Below, piece by piece: positions 54,726 to 64,000 of a stretch of DNA of 64,000 nt (position 1 is its first letter; each line of letters begins with the position of its first letter). Source of the stretch: Fomitopsis serialis (Eukaryota > Basidiomycota > Agaricomycetes > Polyporales > Fomitopsidaceae); the NCBI RefSeq assembly GCF_022376445.1, contig NW_025954985.1, positions 372,001 through 436,000 on the forward strand, read 5' to 3'. Below the pieces are notes generated by a model. It was not told where the DNA came from, did no database searches, and was given only the letters and a program-made list of their open reading frames with translations. Both the position numbers and the translations under genes were made by a program.

Positions 54726-57423
54726 ATGTCTGCCTCTGCGTCAGCCCGGGCATCTCGGTCACGAAAGGGTAAAGGTCGCGAACCTGCTGGTACTCCCATG
54801 GTGACATCGACTTCCGGGGCCGAGTCACTAGCCCAGGTTGGGTCTGACGATCCCGGCGCACCGACACGCCGGTATAGCACCCGTTCGACTAATGATCTAC
54901 ATCCTGGTCGTTCTGCAGGAGTGAATAAACGCACACATGCAGAGGTGAAGGAGGACGCACGCAAGAAACAGCTCGAGAGGGCGGCTGATCTTGCACGCAG
55001 GGAAGCCGAACTCGAGGAGAGGGAGCTTGCCTTAGAGAATCGAACGCAGAAGCAGGCCGTATTCGAAGGGAAGTTGAAGGCGCGTCGAGAGGAAGAGACC
55101 ATGGAGAAGCTGCTTGCAGACGAAGACGCTATGGCGGACGAAGACGTTATCCCGGACGAAGAAGTCCCGGGCGAAGACACCATCGTGGACGAAGATGTTA
55201 TTGCGGACGAAGGCGCTATTGCGGACGAGGGTGCGATTGCGGATGAGGGTGCGATTGCGGACGAAGATGCAGTTGCAGATGAAGACGTGGTTGCGGACGA
55301 AGATGCAGTTGGGGATGAAGATGCAGTTGCGAGCGAAGATGCAGTTGGGGACGAAGGTGCAGTTGCGAACGAAGATGCAGGTGAGTGTCCTGGCTTGGTG
55401 CGTTGAATGGGAGCACTCACCAGCCTTGGTCCGTGAAGACGGAGACATAGACATGCAAGTTCAGTCGGACTTCAAAGACGAAGACGACGAGGACTATAAG
55501 GAATCGAGTGAGCGTGGTGATGACGAGAGCTCGGAGCAGTTGCAGAGCTCCGACGGCGACGACTCCGAGTCGGATGATGAGGTTGAGATTGGTACAAAGA
55601 GGAAGGCGAGGAGCACGTCGAAGAAGGTGAGTCGTGACAATCCTGTCTTGTCTTGGAGACACGCGCCTGGCAGAGAGCTGATGTGATATCGTTCGAGGAT
55701 CAGTCCGGGACCAAGAAGAGGAAGTCGCAGAAGGACCTCAGGCAGGAGCTCTTGGCCGAGGTGGAGAGTGCGAAAAGGATGCAGCGCGCGCAGACGACAG
55801 TGAGCTCGGAGTCGGACGCACGGTACGCACACTTCCGTGAGATAAGATCAGATGGCGATCTAATGTGTACCTCAAGCGCCTTGGCCTCGACCTCCACAAA
55901 GCCGCGTTCTCAACCTCGCTCGACAGCGTCGAAACCGACATCCAAACCGACAGCTACGAAGAAGTCTACGAGTACGAAGAAGTCTACGACCACGAAGCAA
56001 TCCACAAGCACGAAGAAATCCAGTAACGTTTCTAAGAAGAGCTCGGCGCCGCCGTCTACTATCTCACTCGACCTCAACATGGGTCTAAAGGCGGACTGGA
56101 AAGCTGCTGTCGCGCATCGTTCGCAAACCCCATCTCGGCCTCAGGCGAAGGCACTCTCCGTGGCTGCAAAGTCCGCATCGCCTGCGACCTCTAGCCAGGC
56201 AAGTACACCGACTCCGAAGCACTCCGCGGCTGCTCATCGTGCGGGCAACACGAAGCGCATGAAACGTCAACGCTCGCTAGAGCTCATTGGCGGCTTCGTC
56301 GATGACGATGTCACTGTCAGCTTCGGGTCTGCGAAACGCGGATACACTCAAATGGCTGAGGTAGTGAAGAAGGAGGGCTCCGACAACGAGGGCAAGCATT
56401 CGACCAGTGCAAAGAAGAAGCGCCGCGCGAAGACCACCGTTTCCGACGAGAAGTCACTCTCAGTTCACTCCTTACCTGCCTTCATACAACCTCACTGGAA
56501 GTCGACCTTCGTTCCAACGATGATCCAACTCATTGGTCAAGCCGAGATGCCATGGGCGTACGCAAGCGGCAAGAATTCGGCTGAGGACAACCTCCTCGTC
56601 GATCTTGTGCAACGTTTGGTGAGTGCGTTCTGGCCAGAAGAGGGCTACGAGGTCGACGGCTCCGATAAGATCTATCGGATTGTGAGTACAGATCATCACT
56701 GCCAGTGAGAGCTCGCCTGCTAATGAAATGCACAGGCGCGGCAGGCGGTCAATGACTGGCGCGCGCGTTTCGCTTCTCGCATCAAGACATTCATCAGGAA
56801 CGAGCTGAAGAAACGGGGGTCCAAGGCGAACATAAGAGTGTTCGTCAAGGCGGCACTGGTGAAAAGCAACGGCGCGGCATTCTGGGCCGAGTACAGTGCA
56901 GAAGTGAGTCATTTTAGGTGTCTTGTTCAGGCTCGTGTCTGACTGCAAATTTAGGACGAATGTGCTACAGGAGCACTCCAGTCAGCATACGTCCTCAAAT
57001 CATTTGCAACACATCTCGCCGCAATCCAGGGAAGTCGTCTCAAGGCTTCTGATACCCAGCCCGCGCGCGGCGCTCTTTCACTCGCGGCTACTGCAGTACG
57101 AGTCGCCCAAGTATCAGTCTCGAGTTATCACTGACGGAAATAACTCCCAGGTGCAGTACGTATTTACCGCGTGGCAGCACGGGACTTTCGACGGAACAAT
57201 CGCATTCAGCGGCGATAACTACCGTGGCATTACGACTTTCTGGCGTGACAAATCCGTCGACAAGATCATTGCCCGTGGTCGGTACAACAAGTACGTCGAC
57301 ATGGCTGATAAGTACATGGAAGCTGGATGGGCACCCCGTGTTGTCGACGATGAAGACAATGTTACCGTCTGCGATCCAAGCAGCCCGGTACAGTCTGATC
57401 GTGAGGAGGGTGGGTTCGATTGA
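54726..57423 (+). CDS. DUF6532-domain protein, Plavaka companion gene
   Basis: The start at 54726 gives MSASASARASRSRKGKG. The N-terminal part has a long charged coiled coil (KKQLERAADLARREAELEER) and a repeated acidic DEDAVA tract. After Lys/Thr-rich spacer exons (TKKSTSTKKSTTTK) the DUF6532 domain begins: LPAFIQPHWKSTFVPTMIQL, DLVQRLVSAFWPEEGYEV, ARQAVNDWRARFASRIK, YVLKSFATHLAAIQGSRLKA and GALSLAATAVRVAQ. After a 40-base intron it continues VQYVFTAWQHGTFDG and ends DREEGGFD. This domain is common next to Plavaka transposases in agaricomycetes, but its role is unknown; DNA or end binding is a guess. Codon usage is similar to that of its neighbours. Confidence 0.75.
55114..55381 (+). repeat. 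18-base coding minisatellite (DEDAVA-type)
   Basis: About 14 imperfect units of GCGGACGAAGATGCAGTT and variants in the DUF6532 gene, giving hexapeptides such as DEDAVA, DEGAIA and DEDVVA. Confidence 0.85.
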
Positions 57424-57766
57424 CTTGTATCTCAGGCTAGTATAATACACTGTACACGTGCACTCCATATACACATACATTCGGCCGAGTACTTCTCTCT
57501 CAACAGCGAGACTGGTAGTATATGATATCTTTAGGTATTCAACTACCAGCTGTCTCGACTTGAATACATGCATTATCTGACGACTGATCCCTGTTGTACT
57601 GGATGAACTGAGCATGTCTGGAAAGCTGGTAAGTTCTGATGCATCTGAAAATGTCTGTCTGACGACGAATTCCACGAATTTTGCGAGGTCATGAGGACTG
57701 ACCATTTGAGAGCAACTGATGCAATCTGGATAATTCTGAAGGGTTCTGAAGTCCCTGATAGGGCCG

Positions 57767-59192
57767 TCAGACACTTTGCATGTTTTCCTGATGGGGATCG
57801 CCTTGCCTGACGGCGAAAGCGTTCGCGCCGGCGCCGATGTCGATCGCTGCAGACGGCTCTCGGGAGAGCGGCATGCCAACCGGGACTTTGTTCGCAAAGC
57901 GCGGAGAGGCAGCGGGGGTGTACAAGTCTTTTGGAGGTAAGAGAGCCATCAGGGTTTTAGACAAGTTGCGAGATTCTCGTGCAGGCTTACCCTCGATGTT
58001 GCCTCCAGCGAAATCATCTCTGACCAAGACGTACGGGTTATCCTCTTGGGGCGCCTGCTCCTCTAGGTACCGTCTAACCATGTAGGAAGTCCCTGGTGCG
58101 TGGCGGATACGCGGCGGAGTTCCAGGGGCGCCAGCTTCTTGCAGGCATCCGGGCGCAGCGAAAACGGGTTGAGGGCGGTACTCGTCAGCGGTGTAGGAGG
58201 GGTGTAGTCCATAAAACATACGGATTTGTGCAGTGGAAAGCTCTATCTCATCTCCTTCTACCATGACCTCGTCTCCCATTTCTACGTCGGAGGTCGTCAA
58301 GGCCGGTGGGTCGCCGTCAGCACTCGGGGACGACGGTATGATGATGACTTGGTCGCGTTGGGTGGGATCTCCTGCCGGCGAAAAGGGGGCATCCGTGTCC
58401 TGGATACGGGGGACGGTTCCAGTCTGTGCGTTAGTGCCGTCGACGTCCGTGGAGACCCTGCGGCGCTTGCGCGCGTCGCTCACGATACGCGTCACGGTCG
58501 GTAGCTGTTCGGTGCTCGCAGACGCAGGGACGGCGGAGTCGGTAGCTGTGGTGGTGGGTCGTCCTTCGCCGATTGTCGTGGTCAGCTTACTGGTCACCGC
58601 GGCATTCTTCTTGGCTCTCTGTTTCTTGGCCTTCTGCTTGGAGGCCGACAGCTTCTTGCCAGATCGCGTACGGGAGGCGTCTAGGACGACCTCCACTTCC
58701 TCGGCTGTGGATGGGAGTTAGGGCCGTCGCAATGTATTCGTCCGCGAGCTTACTTTTTACGACTGTCGCGTTTGCGGCGACCGTGCCGTCGGTAGCCGTG
58801 TCTGCTACGGCCGGGGTCGCGGTGACTTCTTTTTCGCCTTGCTTCATTGCCGCGGCCCCATCTTCGGCGGGCTGCGTGATAGCCTTGGTGGCGGTTCCGG
58901 TCTCGGTAGCGTCGTGGGCAGCGGGCGGGACTTGGGCTGCGATCGACGGCGTAGTCGAAGGAGGTCGTGCCACCACTGCCGCGTAGGAGAGACCGGTGCG
59001 TCCGACGGGCGAGACGGCGCGAGGCGAGACCCAAGGGTTGCCGGCTGGAGAGGCGGTAGGGCTCGCACCGGTAACGCGCGAGGGAGGGGAACAGGAGGGG
59101 AGAGATGCCTGGCGACGCGGCGAGCTGGTCCTGACGAGACGCGGAGGCGAGCTGGTCCCATCGTTGACGGAGGATGGTTTGTTCTGGATCAT
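57767..59192 (-). CDS. LINE ORF1 (gag-like), N-terminal part
   Basis: The start at 59192 gives MIQNKPSSVNDGTSSPPRLV, a disordered Ser/Pro/Ala-rich region with the SYAAVVARPPS phrase frequent near the N-terminus of LINE ORF1 proteins. The frame then changes near 58,715. Either an intron (GTAAGCTCGC..CTAAC..CCACAG, 49 bases) or a one-base indel joins it to EEVEVVLDASRTRSGKKLSA. Downstream: KRRRVSTDVDG, an acidic stretch, and NPYVLVRDDFAGGNIEGKPA. Close to the Plavaka end a CCCC run near 57,795 needs one more frame change. The frame then runs as GKHAKCL into the CLSDHCQVLR start of the C-terminal part. Assignment to ORF1 rests on position inside the target-site duplication and on this junction. 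Confidence 0.6.
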
Positions 59193-61513
59193 GCTGGGCG
59201 AGATAGTACGAAAATCGAGTTATCTAATTGGTGAGGAGAGCGCAGCCTCAGTGGCCCTTTTATCCTCATGGCCTTTGATGATGTAAGGCTGTCGATGGGA
59301 TTGCTGCTGTGGGCTGTGCATTACCGTTCCCGGGTCCATTCTGATGTTCTGAGACCGTTATGTCGCTAATTCGGTCATCGTATATTGGATTTGCGTCGGT
59401 GCATTCACGCGCCTGTCAGTGGTGTACGACATAGTGCGAGAGGCGGTGTGTGGCCGGGCTCGTTCAGGGATCCAGCATGTCGACAATGCGGGAGGGCTGC
59501 GGGCGTGTATTCTTGTTTCCTACTCTGCTGGCATTAGCTTCGTCGCGGGCGAAATTGCTGAGATTTGGTAAAGCGGGCTAGTGAGCGTGGGGCGGGAGGA
59601 ATGCTCCAGTTTGGGAGGATGCTTGCGTTTACGAGGTCGGGCCTTCCCTGCCTGCAGCGCTTTAGCGCTGGTTAGTTGAATTTGCAAAAAGCTTTGACAG
59701 ACGTCCCGGAATGGATGCGGCTTCTTGCCTGCGGGGATTGTGGGGCCTGCGTGTTGTTGGCGTCCCACGTCCAGTGCTTCCCTGTCAAGATTTAGTGCAC
59801 GTTGCTGTTCGGCTAATTCCTGGAGATTGCTGTGTCGAGACCGTTTGATCTAAGAAATGCGAAATTCGCGGACCTAGAATTGTCTCCGCGAGGTTTTCGG
59901 CACTTATGAATGGACTCAGCTTTGGTTCGGTTTGTGGCGAACTCTCTGCGTGCAGCGTAAGCGTGCCTATAGTTTCGTGTGCGAGTCCGCACATTCGTCT
60001 ACGTTACTTGCTTCGGGCGTTACGGGTAGCGCTCGCTGTGTCATGAATTCAGGAAAACAGTTTCATCGACTGCTGCGGTAACGGTTCCTGGTTGCGCGTG
60101 GGTTTTACGACTAGAGTGGGAGGGGAGCGCCCTACGTAGCTTATGATCGACCGGCAGCAGTAACGTACGGTGGGCGGGAGTTTCGGCGGCGACGATCGAG
60201 GCTACGGCAATGATTCCCCGGCATGTATCTATAATCTACCATTCTTCGTTGTGTTCAGAATCCCGATTCGTCTTCTTCGTCTGAGTCGAACTCGTACGGA
60301 CTCTCCTTACTTTCTTGGAGGAGGGCGTTCGACGCGAGGGACGCGTGGGGTAGAGGGAGTGGTGATAGCAGGTGGTATAAGGTTGTGTGATTGGCTTTTT
60401 CTCGGCCCGTGAGTCTGGACCATGAGGTCGGTACTCTGATTCTGCAGATTCCCGGTGACCCCGTGATAGACCACGTGATCCAGTGCCTTCTCAGCTCGGT
60501 GACTGCCGCGATTCGGCCTGGGCCGGATCGCGTGCCTTCGGCAACGAGTATAACCGGTAAGCCTGTCACAATTTGGGAGGACGGGCGTTTCTTCACCGTC
60601 CACGTCAAGGCCGAGTTGCATCTCTCCGGGTTTCCATCTACTTCAATCGCCACTGACTCTGGGATGTTGTGTGCGAGACGGAGGATGGGTAGACATCGAA
60701 TGGGCGATAGGGCGGAGTGATCGTTCAGATCTAGGACTGTGGGGGTCCATGGAACGGGATGTTTCGCCTGTGTTGGCCATTTCAGAGAGTGTTTGTAGCG
60801 GCGAGGAGGCTTTGGCGCAGAGCTGGTGGGTGTCATCTTGGGTGCTGGGGACCTCTGTTATTGAAGATGCTCCAGTTTTTATCAGTGGGCTGAGCGTTTA
60901 CCTGTGGCATGAGGACCGGTTAGAGATCCCCATTTTTACGTTTGTTACAGGGGAAATTGATATGTCATGCTTCTTTAGACGCTCATTTTCTGGTTAGGAT
61001 GAAGGAAAGGAAAGTGTCACAAGTTGGATCGCATGTGGGGGGTGGTGGCTTTGGGGAGCGGGTCTCCAGTTGTCCGCTCGTTCCAGAACGTTAGTTGCAG
61101 GGCTAATTCGGCTGCTGGTGGCAACCTTGTTTAAAGTTGTTGTGCTTGTGGCGTGAACTCTAAATTGGCGCTGTGCCAGGTGTGTTGGCGCCGGGATGGC
61201 GACGCAGGGCATTAGAGTGAGAGGCAGCGACAGCGCGACACTGGGGCGGTTTTAGGTAGATTCCTACGTTTCGTAGATACGTGGCTGGGTTACGTGTTGG
61301 GTTGGGTACGTGGACACTGAGTGTGTCGTGCGGGAGGGGTGGATGTCCCACTATCCCGACGGATGTCGTTCTTTGACGAGATCCTGGTCAGTGTGCTTAA
61401 TAGTCACGACTGGCCTTAAAGTGCATGTTCGTTTCACCCTCGAAAGGGTTACTCACCCCCCGGACCACGAGAAGGTCTGCACCGGACTCGTCGACGACGA
61501 GCCCTCCCGGGGG
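59193..61513 (-). other. 5' region of the LINE
   Basis: Sequence between the ORF1 start and the right target-site copy. The LINE would begin CCCCCGGGAGGGC in its own direction. Overlapping frames are open on both strands (for example minus 60255-60836 ending SDEEDESGF, plus 60391-60720 and 60671-60997) without a known motif. It may be promoter/5' UTR, an extra ORF, or another decayed insertion. Confidence 0.45.
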
Positions 61514-61525
61514 TAACTTAGATGG
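61514..61525 (+). repeat. Target-site duplication, right copy
   Basis: TAACTTAGATGG, identical to 43965-43976; followed by host sequence TTGTAACC. Confidence 0.85.
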
Positions 61526-61775
61526 TTGTAACCAATGTACGGTTATAAGTTATAATGCTCAAGGCTCTTGCATGCAGTATCCGTGCGGTCGCTCGATCAC
61601 GGTAGGCCTGGATCTCAAGCTCGGGGACGTCCTAATCTGGTCCTAATAGTATCCTCGCGTAAATCATGTAAACCAGTGGGACTGAAGTACTCATGTCGGT
61701 GCTCCTCTCGATCCTACAACAATGGATCCAGAGTCACACCGATGTATATCCCCGACAACCCAGACACAAGCGATT

Positions 61776-63498
61776 CTAATCCGTGAACTTGATGCTGAAG
61801 CTCTGCATCTATACCAACGTTCAGTCAGTCAGTTAGACGATCCACCCATCCGCCACCCAGGACTCACCGTGATATCGCCTCCACGATAGCTCCCCCTCTT
61901 CTTCTTGTTCTTCTCCTTCCTGAACCCCGCACCACGCGTCACGATGAGGTCGCGCGCCGCACGTTCGCCGTAGTCGTTCGCCGCCGCGCCCTGCGCACGC
62001 TCACGTCAGTATCGTCCGCCCACACAGGCCAATCTAAACGCACCCTAGACTCGAACGTATTGTCCTTTAGCCTGTCGTCGACGAACGCGACCTCGTCCAC
62101 CTTGATACGCTGGAAAGGCACATTGCCCTTCCTCGGCTTGCCCTTCCCGTTCCCGTTCCCGTTGCCCGCCTTGTCCTTGTCCTTCTCGTCCCCGTTGGCG
62201 GCATGCTGCGTCCCCGCGCTGAAGTCCGCGATGTTGACGGTCGCAGTGACCGCCGCAGAACCGTCCTCCGCCACGCGCTGCTTCTTCGCGGTGCGGACCT
62301 GCTTAGGACTGGGAGGCGATGGGGCGGGGGATGAGGAGCTGGACGAACTCGAGCTTGATGATGACGAGTCCGAGTCCGAGTCCGAGTCCGAGTCTGACGA
62401 TGAGCTGGAGCTCGAGTCCGAGGAGGACACGGCGGGGCTAGGCGCCTTGCGCTTCTCCACTTTTTTCTGAGGCACGGGCGCATCGCTGCTGGAACTGGAG
62501 TCGGAATCGGAGTCTGAGTCAGACGAGCTCGAGCTCGAACTTGGGGTGGGCATGGGAGGTTTTGGCTTGGCCATGGGCGTGGGCTTGGGCTTCGCTTTCG
62601 CAAGGGGAGTCTTTTTCTTGCGTGCTTCGTCTTCGTCCTCGCTCGAGCTTGAACTTGAGCTTGAGCTCGAACTGCTGCTGGAACTCGAGTCGGAATCAGA
62701 GTCAGAACTCGAGTCGTCGCTGTCGTCCGCATCCTTGGCACCCTTCTTCGTAGCAGGCTTCTTCGTCACCGTCTTTGCCTTCCCAGTGGGTGCACCAGGC
62801 GAATCTGAATCGCTGCTGCTGCTGCTGTCGTCGTCATCGTCGTCGTCACTTGACATGGTTTTGCTCGTTGGTGGGGACGGGGACTTGGCTGGTTCAAGGA
62901 CTACAGCTTTTGCCGGCGCAGGGGCCTTGGTTGTCTTCTTCTTGCCAGCTGCTTCCGACTCCGACGCTGAGACGAATGGGGATTAGGTACGCGGGTGAGG
63001 TCTGAGACAGGGACGTACAAGAACTTGAACTCGAAGAGGATGAGTCGCTGTCAGAGTCTGAATCGTCGTCGGAGCTCGAGCTAGACGAGTCAGACTCGGA
63101 CTCGGAGAGAGCTGGAGCGTGCATGAGTACGATATGGGCACGGGTGCGAGAAGTGTGCAGACGTACATTTAGCATCTTTCTTTGCTTTCTTCTGCCTACG
63201 ACATGTTAGCACAATCATGTAGCTATTTCAGTACAGCGAATACTCACTGAGTAGCCCCCGCTTTCGCCTGAGAAGCCTTCCACTCCGATACAAGCTGCTC
63301 CAACTTCGTGTCGAGGCTCCTTTCGGTGTCCAGGTCAACGGTGCCCTTCGCGGCTTTCTTCACCGACTCAGCTGCTTTTGTATGTGACCTTCGCGAGAGG
63401 AAGTCATAGATGAGGGCATACGTTACTGCTTCAAGAATGATCAATTCGTCTCCCGAGCATATGTGCCGACAGTACGTACGCAATACATTGATGTCCAT
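61776..63498 (-). CDS. SRP40: SRP40/Nopp140-like nucleolar phosphoprotein
   Basis: Nucleolar and Cajal-body chaperone for box C/D and H/ACA snoRNPs, usually heavily phosphorylated by CK2. The first exon (MDINVL) joins through a GTACGT..CAG intron to TYALIYDFLSRRSHTKAAES, a LisH-type N-terminus. The centre is long Ser-rich acidic tracts (SSSSSDSDSDSD) separated by Lys/Ala/Pro-rich linkers (KTVTKKPATKKGAK), the Nopp140 layout. The conserved C-terminal domain is spread over the last exons: PFQRIKVDEVAFVDDRLKDN, NDYGERAARDLIVTRGAGFR plus KEKNKKKRGSYRGGDIT, and MQSFSIKFTD with a stop at 61776-61778. The start at 63498 lies 185 bases from the divergent lumazine synthase gene. Confidence 0.92.
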
Positions 63499-63683
63499 GT
63501 CCGAGGGCCAAGATGTGGACGGTAGTAGTGTGTGGTATGGGGAGGCCGATGCGAGCAGACGGGGCACCGGGGAGCCAATGAGAGGGCCGGAAGCAGAAAT
63601 CTGCGATCTGCCACGGGGAGCAAACAGGAGCACACAACGCGATCCCGGGGAGCTCGCGCGGAGGCGCCCAGCGGTGGGCAACG
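63499..63683. promoter_or_regulatory. Bidirectional promoter of SRP40 and RIB4
   Basis: 185 bases between divergent start codons. No TATA box stands out; both promoters must lie here. Confidence 0.55.
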
Positions 63684-64000
63684 ATGCACTCAATAAAAGG
63701 CCCAGCTCCCGCCTCCGCCAAATTCGACGGCTCCTCCCTCCGCATTGCCATCGTGCACTCGCGATGGAACAAGACCGTCATCGACGCGCTCGTTGAGGGC
63801 ACCGTCGCCAAGCTCAGGGAGCAGGGGGTCAAGGAGAGTAACATCCTCCTCCAGTCCGTCCCCGGCAGCTTCGAGTTGCCTCTCGCCTGCCAGAGGTACG
63901 TTCCGACATCTCAGCTATCTGTGTGGGACGTTCACCTCCCCTAGGGTGATTGCTGGCTCTCATGTTCAGGCGGGAGCGACTGCAACCGACCTGCTGGGAG
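63684..64000 (+). CDS. RIB4: 6,7-dimethyl-8-ribityllumazine synthase, 3' end outside window
   Basis: Penultimate enzyme of riboflavin synthesis; condenses 5-amino-6-ribitylaminouracil with 3,4-dihydroxybutanone 4-phosphate. The start at 63684 gives MHSIKGPAPASAKFDGSSLR. Residues about 20-28 are IAIVHSRWN, the substrate-binding Trp loop, followed by KTVIDALVEGTVAKLREQGV and the conserved SVPGSFELPLAC. An intron at about 63896-63944 (GTACGT..CCCTAG) leads to VIAGSHVQAGATATDLLG, where the window stops. All family blocks up to there are intact, and the length to this point is normal. Confidence 0.93.

Larger units (their letters stand above)
51172..57766. mobile_element. Plavaka (CACTA-like) DNA transposon inserted in LINE ORF1
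   Basis: Contains two divergent genes, a Plavaka transposase and a DUF6532 protein. Candidate borders rest on a 7-base direct repeat, TCAGACA, at 51165-51171 and 57767-57773 and on loosely matching inverted ends (TCAG..GACTTCA in both). TCAGA-type motifs are repeated just inside both ends, like subterminal repeats. The terminal sequences are diverged, so the borders are good to perhaps 10-20 bases only. Confidence 0.7.
43977..61513 (-). mobile_element. Tad1-like non-LTR retrotransposon (LINE) with nested Plavaka element
   Basis: The whole interval lies between two perfect copies of a 12-base sequence and ends on its 3' side in a 30-base A tail (T on the plus strand). This is the product of target-primed reverse transcription. 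In its own 5'-to-3' direction it contains a 5' region of about 2.3 kb, ORF1 in two pieces, a 350-base gap, ORF2 and the tail. Without the 6.6-kb DNA transposon it would be about 10.9 kb, long for a LINE, so a further insertion in the 5' region is possible. The type (APE endonuclease, RT, degenerate RNase H, CCHC gag) suggests the Tad1 clade. Confidence 0.8.

Noticed and set aside
54632..55420. 262-codon minus-strand Ser/Ala-rich frame
   Set aside because: Antisense shadow of the DUF6532 gene's acidic repeat.
57088..57897. 269-codon minus-strand frame across the Plavaka right end
   Set aside because: It runs through the proposed element border and antisense to the end of DUF6532; the ORF1 frame in the adjacent reading phase fits the left junction better. 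The part 57,540-57,720 remains unexplained.
62067..62741. 224-codon Arg/Thr/Pro-rich minus-strand frame
   Set aside because: Alternative frame of the Ser-Asp/Glu tracts of SRP40.
1..64000. CRISPR arrays or bacterial operons
   Set aside because: No regularly spaced short repeats of that type; the introns and gene families are fungal.

Overview
This window is nuclear DNA from a filamentous basidiomycete, most likely an agaricomycete of the polypore type. Genes are interrupted by introns of about 45-65 bases with GT..AG ends and CTNAC-like branch sites. The conserved genes are fungal (nudF/LIS1, ARPC1, IPK1, SRP40, lumazine synthase, YTH). Several families present are characteristic of basidiomycetes: a Clp1-like protein, F-box plus zinc-ribbon proteins, APH-like kinases, Plavaka DNA transposons with a DUF6532 partner, and a Tad1-like LINE. 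No species is assigned.

Layout. 0-9.2 kb: the 3' part of a short-chain dehydrogenase, a GNAT acetyltransferase with apparent frameshifts, a hotdog thioesterase, an old diverged tandem repeat, and a first Zn2Cys6 protein. 9.7-12.1 kb: two acidic Asp/Ser-rich genes; the second has two VIDLT SUMO-interacting motifs. 12.7-18.7 kb: IPK1, an F-box/zinc-ribbon protein and a second Zn2Cys6 factor, all on the minus strand. 19.5-23.6 kb: a compact block of two APH-like kinases flanked by two paralogues of a small unnamed family. 25.1-26.6 kb: ARPC1. 26.6-33.5 kb: gene-poor, with a 1,492-base unit present twice in direct tandem, apparently identical, carrying four degenerate GC-rich modules per copy. 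33.5-43.5 kb: Clp1-like regulator, AGC-like kinase, LIS1 and a YTH RNA-binding protein. 44.0-61.5 kb: one large insertion. 61.8-64 kb: SRP40/Nopp140 and, divergently, lumazine synthase (cut by the window end).

The main structural result is the 44-61.5 kb insertion. The 12-base sequence TAACTTAGATGG occurs immediately outside a 30-base poly-T at 43,978-44,007 and again at 61,514-61,525. This fits the target-site duplication of a LINE lying on the minus strand. Its ORF2 (endonuclease, reverse transcriptase, zinc motifs) is a single open 1,736-codon frame. Its ORF1 is split: the N-terminal part lies at 57.8-59.2 kb and the C-terminal part, with a CCHC knuckle, at 49.7-51.2 kb. Between them sits a Plavaka element of about 6.6 kb with divergent transposase and DUF6532 genes. 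Removing both elements would bring the YTH and SRP40 genes to within about 0.7 kb of each other in convergent orientation.

A second theme is quality or decay. The deeply conserved genes read cleanly after intron removal. Several lineage-specific genes (GNAT, both Zn2Cys6 proteins, F-box protein, acidic genes) need one-base frame corrections, often in C or G runs. I cannot tell from one sequence whether these are assembly errors or real lesions. Exon boundaries were read by eye and most are approximate.
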